Shown one piece after another: positions 59,501 through 64,000 of a stretch of 64,000 nt of DNA (its first letter is position 1; every line of letters starts with the position of its first letter). The DNA lies in NCBI GenBank assembly GCA_964036315.1, contig OZ038480.1, positions 7,045,703-7,109,702 of the forward strand, given 5' to 3'. Source of the DNA: Acanthosepion esculentum (Eukaryota > Mollusca > Cephalopoda > Sepiida > Sepiidae). Position numbers and translations under genes: made by a program. The notes beneath the pieces are model-generated. The model saw only the letters and a program-made list of their open reading frames with translations, was not told where the DNA came from and searched no databases.

Positions 59501-60206
59501 TTTCCCATTTTCATATACATCACATTTTAATGATGGACTACAGATTTTTTATTGGATTAATATTTGGAAAGGCTTAGGACAATTCTATTAGTTTGATATC
59601 TTGGAAACTGATTTTGGTAAAACAATTATTGTAAATATTTCTAATAAAAACAAATATTATAAGTTAAATGTCACACCGTATATTTATCAAGTTTACCGTG
59701 AAAGTCTTAACAACATCAATTGGTGAACACACACTTTATTATGAAAACATTGACTTGCATAATAAAAGTCAATATCCCTTGTTTTGTGATGCATAAAATC
59801 ATATGCCCTTTTATGTTTAATAAAAGAAACATTGAAAAATGGAAGATCACACTGATGAATGGCTTCATTAAAAAATAATGGGGGGGGGGGTTATTCTATA
59901 AAAGTATCAAAAATTTAATCAGATTGGTAAATGGTGGAAGACAGAGAATTTCCTGTCTGAGAACATTTCTTTTTCTTGTATCCTTTTTGGGAGAAAATCA
60001 GCAAATATAAACAAAAAACAAAAGTGACATCTACCACTGGTTTTGGATTCTGGCACAGTTGATGTCGATAAATGGACGTGGCCCAACATCCAAGCAGATG
60101 CACTTTGAATTCCAATGTCTTCTTGACTTTTCAAAATAGTTTTTGCCAATTGAAGAACAGCAACTGGGTTAACAACATTCCCCGAAAGGGAAGGAATTGA
60201 GTGGAT
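42911..60206 (-). CDS. FOCAD: Focadhesin-like protein, C-terminal 499 residues
   Basis: Ten minus-strand exons join with every phase consistent: 60206-60035, 58939-58859, 55904-55779, 54693-54578, 51583-51332, 49086-48887, 47281-47104, 43805-43575, 43259-43184 and 42978-42911 (1500 nt, 499 aa plus TAA). Notable blocks are SASAWMLGHVHLS, VPNNYHYLDNNLILRALVDF, RPLPPLNWAAVLAPLLR and DPPAAFDFAIQIVCAA. These resemble the C-terminal region of focadhesin, a helical-repeat protein of about 1800 aa in human (Pfam Focadhesin/DUF3028), reported at focal adhesions and linked to SKI-complex stability. The start and about two thirds of the protein must lie beyond base 64000. One intron is GC-AG. Introns contain LINE, PLE-like, Tc1 and gypsy relics. 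The exon chain is certain; the name rests on recalled similarity. Confidence 0.78.
43184..43259 (-). CDS. FOCAD: FOCAD-like exon i
   Basis: 76 nt, FMDWLITLHSLPDETIRSST KHILK plus one base, acceptor tttcag, donor GTAAGT. Confidence 0.83.
43575..43805 (-). CDS. FOCAD: FOCAD-like exon h (GC donor)
   Basis: 231 nt, AFDFAIQIVCAAACSWLNTS to EPWRQIVPK. The donor reads AAG|GCAAGT, the consensus of rare GC-AG introns, and no GT keeps the frame as well. Confidence 0.85.
43995..44210. repeat. Duplicated (TA)n unit and SINE-like motif
   Basis: A short unit gcaatatgtgtgtgtatgta followed by TA repeats occurs twice (about 43998-44050 and 44050-44093). The inverted ggcacaaggcc motif is at 44191-44201. Confidence 0.6.
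44820..45560 (+). pseudogene. Degenerate LINE reverse transcriptase fragment
   Basis: Broken by many stops and frameshifts. Recognisable pieces in order: LEKAF near 44829, LFNLAQRLTAKF near 45060, a decayed catalytic block FVGDMAL near 45115 in the position of FADDMAL, and a KVLQSSGY..LIET stretch near 45390-45440 resembling K.KVY...VL.TLLYGSE. The order fits a non-LTR retrotransposon reverse transcriptase. It lies in the FOCAD intron between exons h and g, antisense to FOCAD. Confidence 0.55.
46540..47780. repeat. Two copies of a short interspersed repeat
   Basis: About 50 bp (gaatgtgg..gatcat.gctctccacaa) occurs at about 46545-46595 and 47716-47765. A likely inverse relative is near 56285-56330. 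The first copy is intronic between exons h and g, the second between g and f. Confidence 0.55.
47104..47281 (-). CDS. FOCAD: FOCAD-like exon g
   Basis: 178 nt, ISESLHSLSLMFLAQTFYRC to LADDVTDPPA, donor GTAAGT, phase 0. Confidence 0.88.
48443..48787. repeat. PLE-like short element with inverted arms
   Basis: About 345 bp. The left arm (attattcggactattgtcct..cgtttcggcc) and right arm (ggccg..cgaaatgttg..acaatagtccgaataat) are complementary over about 90 bp around a 150 bp centre. Flanking atcaagaata at 48431-48440 and 48788-48797 looks like a target-site duplication, indicating insertion as a unit. Confidence 0.75.
48887..49086 (-). CDS. FOCAD: FOCAD-like exon f
   Basis: 200 nt, PDTYNTMCECLATLPDKRFD to CIDAIINAGF plus two bases, donor GTAAGG. 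Confidence 0.88.
49690..51000. repeat. Diverged AT-rich repeat family, FOCAD intron copies
   Basis: Segments align by eye with 28140-28570 (same orientation), 26697-26900 (same orientation) and 27001-27090 (opposite orientation). It lies between FOCAD exons f and e. Confidence 0.6.
51332..51583 (-). CDS. FOCAD: FOCAD-like exon e
   Basis: 252 nt, 84 codons, ADCQNIIFDNLDHLIKCIPV to SLTPTYQ, acceptor tttatag, donor GTAATC. Confidence 0.88.
52500..53110. repeat. GGA-rich short tandem block and AT-rich repeat piece
   Basis: 52510-52605 holds two imperfect 45-bp units (aggaggatgcaagaagtgca / aggatgtgggaagtgcagct) ending in (GGA)n. 52780-52840 matches 27320-27370 (atattagttaaaagca), another piece of the AT-rich repeat family. 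Confidence 0.55.
53232..53771. repeat. (TA)25 array and two hairpins
   Basis: A TA array at 53232-53282, then arms of about 50 bp at 53336-53391 and 53419-53470 (gactttgtcaaggcaaatg / its near complement), then a tight hairpin at 53697-53771 with arms of about 30 bp (aagcaacaaaaactaatctt and complement). Confidence 0.75.
54142..54492. repeat. PLE-like short element with perfect 13-bp duplication
   Basis: 351 bp, flanked by the exact repeat aatgcttcatctt at 54129-54141 and 54493-54505. Its centre is in the opposite orientation to that of 48443-48787. The right arm contains cctgaagaaggcc..gccgaaacgttgta (54408-54443), a hammerhead-like CUGANGA/GAAA core. Confidence 0.85.
54578..54693 (-). CDS. 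FOCAD: FOCAD-like exon d
   Basis: 116 nt, SSEVKMISLKLAVSQCTSSP..VSSWLNSSLFNSLE, ending in phase 0 at a GTTTGT donor. The donor is weak but the phase and the following in-frame stop support it. Confidence 0.75.
55613..55696. repeat. Tandem repeat, 28 bp x 3
   Basis: Unit gatttgcatttggaggataa gacaaaaa three times, just downstream of FOCAD exon c. Confidence 0.9.
55779..55904 (-). CDS. FOCAD: FOCAD-like exon c
   Basis: 126 nt, GPDMISSAEVKLPLTAIYKG then LTRPLPPLNWAAVLAPLLRQ PF, donor GTAAGT. Confidence 0.88.
56440..56620. repeat. (GA)n run and a short duplicated unit
   Basis: cctgaagggacataacagag followed by (GA)n at 56500-56526, then a second, diverged unit (cctgaaggggcataacagag) at about 56577. 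Intronic; no gene. Confidence 0.7.
57383..58170 (-). pseudogene. Broken Tc1/mariner-like transposase
   Basis: Reading the minus strand, the order of conserved pieces fits Tc1 elements: a helix-turn-helix-like part near 58000-58160, NDVVFSDDSRF near 57740-57710 (the family's ..VLFSDESRF.. block), HRPGQQHLPVY, LLPFLQQ near 57505, and SLARPVLHC..DMM near 57440-57400 in place of the ..LPWPARSPDLSPIE.. block. Stop codons and frameshifts interrupt it. It lies in the FOCAD intron between exons c and b, in the same orientation as FOCAD. Confidence 0.7.
58686..58783. repeat. Tandem duplication of about 51 bp
   Basis: ggcagtctattac.ccttagtagtgtagcaagg repeated twice about 75 nt downstream of FOCAD exon b. 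Confidence 0.85.
58859..58939 (-). CDS. FOCAD: FOCAD-like exon b
   Basis: 81 nt, VPNNYHYLDNNLILRALVDF LIDAGKL, between a tttcag acceptor and a GTAAGA donor. Confidence 0.85.
60035..60206 (-). CDS. FOCAD: FOCAD-like exon a (first visible)
   Basis: 172 nt after a ctttcag acceptor, IHSIPSLSGN..AKTILKSQED..WMLGHVHLSTSTV, ending one base into a codon at a GTAGAT donor. A gypsy LTR begins 79 nt upstream of the splice site. Confidence 0.85.
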
Positions 60207-60285
60207 CTGAAAGAAAGGAAGAAAAAAAAAATAATGGCAAAATAAAAATTATAATGTATTACTACTGAGTAAAATATATATATAT

Positions 60286-60588
60286 TGTTGGAAGGAAACA
60301 TAAAGGGAGATAACTCCAAAGTATTGTAAGAGTTATCCCACTTGCTTTGGACATCGTGATGTCAGACGTCACGTGTAGCAATACACACAGAGAGATCCAA
60401 GATGGCGGACTACACCTGAACACGTGTGGCAAACGTCTCTCCATATTTCACTAATTCTTTTGTAGAGTAGTATTAACTCAGTTTATCTAGTGATTAATAA
60501 AATGCTGTAAACCTAAAGAACGTTCTTGGTAATGCTTTCCAATCAACAAATGCATTGCTCGGTCCTCAGAACTCACGCAAACATAACA
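60286..60588 (+). repeat. 5' LTR of the gypsy element
   Basis: It has a gacgtcacgtg element near 60365, a YY1-like aagatggcgg at 60399-60408, and AATAAA at 60496-60501. The termini are TG..CA with a short inverted repeat (TGTT/AACA). The target appears to have been a TA run. Confidence 0.8.
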
Positions 60589-60728
60589 GATTTGGCGACG
60601 AAATGAGATTACCTTTCTCCATTGGATATACCTCTTGAAAAGGAAAAAAAAACCCAAAGGTAAACGAATTTAAACGTACATTTTTTTTAAGAAAAAAAAA
60701 AAAGAAAGTAAAATATCCTTTTTTCGTC

Positions 60729-63700
60729 ATGGACCCTGCATCGTTGGAAAGAATTCTTAGAAGGCATCAGGAACAGTTTCTACAGGCACAGAACCGTCTA
60801 ATTGAAACGTTAACGCAACAGACAAGAAAAATGCGAATTCTGCAGATAGCATAGCGAACTCAATAACCGAGTTTCAATTCGAACCGGAGACGAAACAGAC
60901 ATTCATAGCATGGTTCAGTCGTTGGGAAGACATCTTTCGACATGAATTTCACATGCAGGACGATGAATGGAAGTTACGCCTCCTACTACGGAAGTTTGGG
61001 TGTCGGGAACACCTACGTTATAAACAGTATATATTACCTAAACAACCGGGAGACTTCACATTTGCGGAGACTGTTGCACAGTTAACAAACATTTTCGGCG
61101 AGTTATCCTCTTTATTTAACACCCGCTATAATTGCTTAAAGCTGAAGAGAGATGATAACGAAGATGTTTTTGCATACGCTGGGAAAGTGAATTCACAATG
61201 CAAAAATTTTCAGCTGAAATCGCTGACCGAAGATCAATTCAAATGCCTTATTTTTGTCGCTGGTCTACAATCCCCAAACGACACAGACATTCGTACACGT
61301 CTTTTATCTATGCTCGATCAAGACAGAGACAGATCAGTACAAACATTGACTACGGAATGTCAGCGGCTGATTAAACTTAAACGCGACAACGAAATGATAC
61401 AGCAGGAGCTTTTTAAATCAGCCATTTCCAGCCGTGTAACAACGATGGAAAAATCCCCGACTAAAAGGAAAACACCCCCGACATCTTGCTGGTCATGTGG
61501 AGATTGGCATTATGCTCGATTTTGCCCATACAAAAAACACACGTGTCAACTCTGTTCACGTCGTGGGCATAAGGACGGATTCTGTGAACGCAAAGATAAC
61601 AAAACTACGAAAAAGAATAATACACCTGTAAGAGAAAAACCTCATCACAAAAAGACAGGATATTCCCGTAAGTCGTTTTCGAATTCGATTTTTGCTACGT
61701 TTAATGTAAATTTTGAAGCTCGGAGGAAATACATAGTGGTATCCATAAACAAAAGACCGATAAAGTTTCAGTTCGATACTGCTTCAGATATCACTTTGAT
61801 TTCACGTACAACATGGGAGTCACTGGGAAAACCACCCCTGAAAGACACAACGCATGTTGCATGTAGTGCTTCCAGGAATAAAATACGATTAAATGGGGAA
61901 TTAATTTGTGATGTCTCTTTCAAAGACAAACATTTTTCAGGTGTGTGCTACATTACGGACTCTTCAAACCTGAATCTTCTTGGCCTTGATTTTATTGAGG
62001 AACTTGACCTTTTCAAGGTTCCCTTGAACACCATTTTCAATACCTGCCAAGTTAATTCTGCAGCAGACACGGAAAAACATTTTAAGAGCATGCTGAAAGC
62101 TAAATTTAACAATGTTTTCCAAGAGGGTCTCGGATGTTGCACAAAAGTTAAAGCCACGTTAAAACTGAAATCCGACGCAAAACCAATTTTCAGACCCACG
62201 CGTCCGGTACCATATGCAGCTTTAGCTACAGTGGAAGAGGAACTAAACCGCCTCCAACAAGCAGGAGTTATCCAGCCTACAAACTACTCATCCTGGGCAG
62301 CACCCATTGTCATGGTGAAAAAGGCAAACGGCAAGGTGCGTCTATGTGCAGATTTCTCCACAGGACTAAATGATGCACTGGATATACATCAGTATCCACT
62401 ACCTGCACCGGAAGACTTGTTCACAAAACTAAACGGTGGAACTTGTTTTGCAAAATTGGACCTTGCAGATGCATATTTTCAAATAGAAGTGGATGAAGAT
62501 TCCAAAAATCTTCTCACGATTAACACACACAAGGGTTTATTCCAATTTTGTTGCCTTCCATTTGGTGTCAAGTCAGCACCAGCAATTTTCCAGCAAACAA
62601 TGGATACAATGCTCACAGGATTACCAGGAGTTTCTGCCTACATTGATGACATCGTTATTACAGGCACAACCCCAGAGGAACTTCTACATCACTTAACTTC
62701 TGTGCTGGATCGAATTCAACAATATGGATTTCGCTTAAGGTCAAACAAATGCAAATTTTTCCAAACTTCAGTTAAATACCTTGGATTTATATTTGACAAA
62801 AATGGCCGTAGACCGGATCCAGAAAATATCCATGCGATAAAGCAAATGGCAGCACCAACGGATGTATCGACTTTACGTTCTTTTCTGGGCCTCGTAACTC
62901 ATTATAGATCTTTTTTACCAGAACTGCACAAGTTACGTGAACCTCTTAATAATCTTTTGCAAAAAGATACTAAATGGAACTGGTCAAATACACGTAAAGA
63001 ATCGTTTGAGAAGATAAAATCCCTTCTCTGTTCGGACTTATTACTGACTCACTATGACCCATCCGTAGACATTACTGTGGTGTCTGATGCCTCAGATTAC
63101 ATTTTTCCTGACGGAAGCGAAAAAGCTATCACGCACTCATCCAAGTCTTTGACACCCACCGAACGCAAATATAGTCAAATTGAGAAAGAAGCTCTGGCAA
63201 TTATTTTCGCTGTGAAGAAATTTCACAAAATGTTATATGGTCGTCATTTTACCCTGATCACAAGCCGTTGATCAGTATATTTGGTTCCAAGAAAGGAATC
63301 CCTGTTTATACAGCTAACCGGTTGCAAAGATGGGCCACTATGCTCCTGGACTACAATTTTTCAATAAAATACCAACCAGGCAGCAAAATTGGTCAAGCAG
63401 ATGCGTTGTCCAGACTCATCTCTTTGAATCAAAATGTACCGGAGGACAGAGTCATCGCAGCTATATCAGTAGAACCTGAAGTTGTCTCGGGACTTGTTTC
63501 CAGAGTTAGAACACTACCTGTCACATCAGAGATGATTCAAGAAGCTACAGCCGCAGACCCAATACTGCAGAAAGTCCTACACTTTCACTCCACTAGCTGG
63601 CCAAATATATGCACTGACCAGAAACTTCAACCATTTTTTCAGCGGAGATCATCCTTATCTGAAATCGATGGGATTCTACTTTTTGCCAAACGCGTTGTTG

Positions 63701-63729
63701 TTCCATTTGACATTATGGTAAGCAATTAA
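60729..63729 (+). pseudogene. gypsy gag-pol, disrupted
   Basis: The first frame starts at ATG 60729 and stops after 41 codons (TAG 60852-60854); gag similarity continues in another frame, open to 63271 (772 codons from ATG 60953). In that frame there are two zinc knuckles (about residues 179-211, CWSC..C and CQLC..HKDGFC), a retroviral-type protease motif FDTASD at about 274 (Ala where DTG/DSG is usual), reverse transcriptase with YIDDI at about 563-567, and the start of RNase H at about 711 (DASDY). RNase H appears internally shortened after DASDY. A frameshift near 63265 moves the rest (TANRLQRWATMLLDYNFSIK, ADALSRL) into the frame of 63268-63729. The copy is therefore not functional as it stands. 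Confidence 0.88.
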
Positions 63730-64000
63730 TGCACTGTGTGTGTTGCTTTGTAAGATATCACTTTTGTGTTCATATAAGGTTTTATTTCCTTGAGGTTTCT
63801 CCTATTTATTCCTTTTGGCAATCATTACAGTGATAAAGTAAATTCCTCTTTTAAGTTTTATTTTATTATTTTTTGGTTTTGTATTAATTAATTCTTTTAT
63901 TTATTTCTAACAGACTTAATAGTTGTAACAATTGTTAACTTTAGATAAATTGTTTTCAATTGTCATTGTGATTCAGTTGGTGCCTAAAATAATGTCAGAA
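63730..64000. other. Right edge, unassigned
   Basis: AT-rich sequence following the end of gypsy similarity. No 3' LTR and no FOCAD exon seen. Confidence 0.4.

Larger units (their letters stand above)
60286..63729 (+). mobile_element. Ty3/gypsy LTR retrotransposon, damaged and incomplete
   Basis: A 303 bp 5' LTR (60286-60588, TGTTGG..ATAACA) is followed by tttggcgacgaaatgag, which has the position and form of a primer binding site, then gag-pol coding sequence. Similarity ends after the RNase H/connection region at about 63715; no integrase core and no 3' LTR lie in the window. Coding frames are broken at least twice. It sits in a FOCAD intron in antisense orientation. Confidence 0.9.

Overview
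This is a eukaryotic, AT-rich and intron-rich animal window. The gene models are metazoan. Long (TA)n arrays, intronic transposon relics and short repeats containing the motif ggcacaaggcc suggest a mollusc, probably a cephalopod. That assignment is an inference from repeat style; no species-diagnostic sequence was identified.

Three protein-coding genes could be assembled by hand from splice sites, reading-frame phase and protein similarity. (1) A METTL9-type protein-histidine methyltransferase lies on the minus strand (five exons, 17289 down to 2232); its last exon is probably beyond the left edge. (2) A complete ribosomal protein eL14 gene (RPL14) lies on the plus strand (five exons, 24312-42152, 194 aa), with a 5'TOP-like start and a 12.3 kb third intron. 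(3) The 3' part of a focadhesin-like gene (FOCAD) lies on the minus strand (ten exons, 60206 down to 42911, 499 aa plus stop in one continuous phase); its 5' part is beyond the right edge. METTL9 and RPL14 are divergent with 7 kb between them. RPL14 and FOCAD are tail to tail, with 758 nt between their stop codons.

The most interesting content is in RPL14 intron 3. Eight box C/D snoRNA-like genes of two types lie at 32697-39308 in the order A-B-B / A-B-B-B-B. Part of the cluster sits on a nearly identical duplication of about 1.7 kb, and a degenerate hAT-like transposase relic and a palindromic element lie between the two duplicates. All copies share one predicted guide upstream of D', while the guide upstream of D differs between the types.

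The rest is mostly transposon-derived: a degraded Ty3/gypsy element with an intact-looking 5' LTR 79 nt from a FOCAD 3' splice site (60286-63729); a broken Tc1/mariner transposase (57383-58170); a broken LINE reverse transcriptase (44820-45560); a roughly 350 bp family with self-complementary arms, target-site duplications and a hammerhead-like core (9922, 48443, 54142); palindromic MITE-like elements (36481, 19727); and a diverged AT-rich repeat in RPL14 intron 2 and FOCAD introns. No rRNA, tRNA or CRISPR array was seen.
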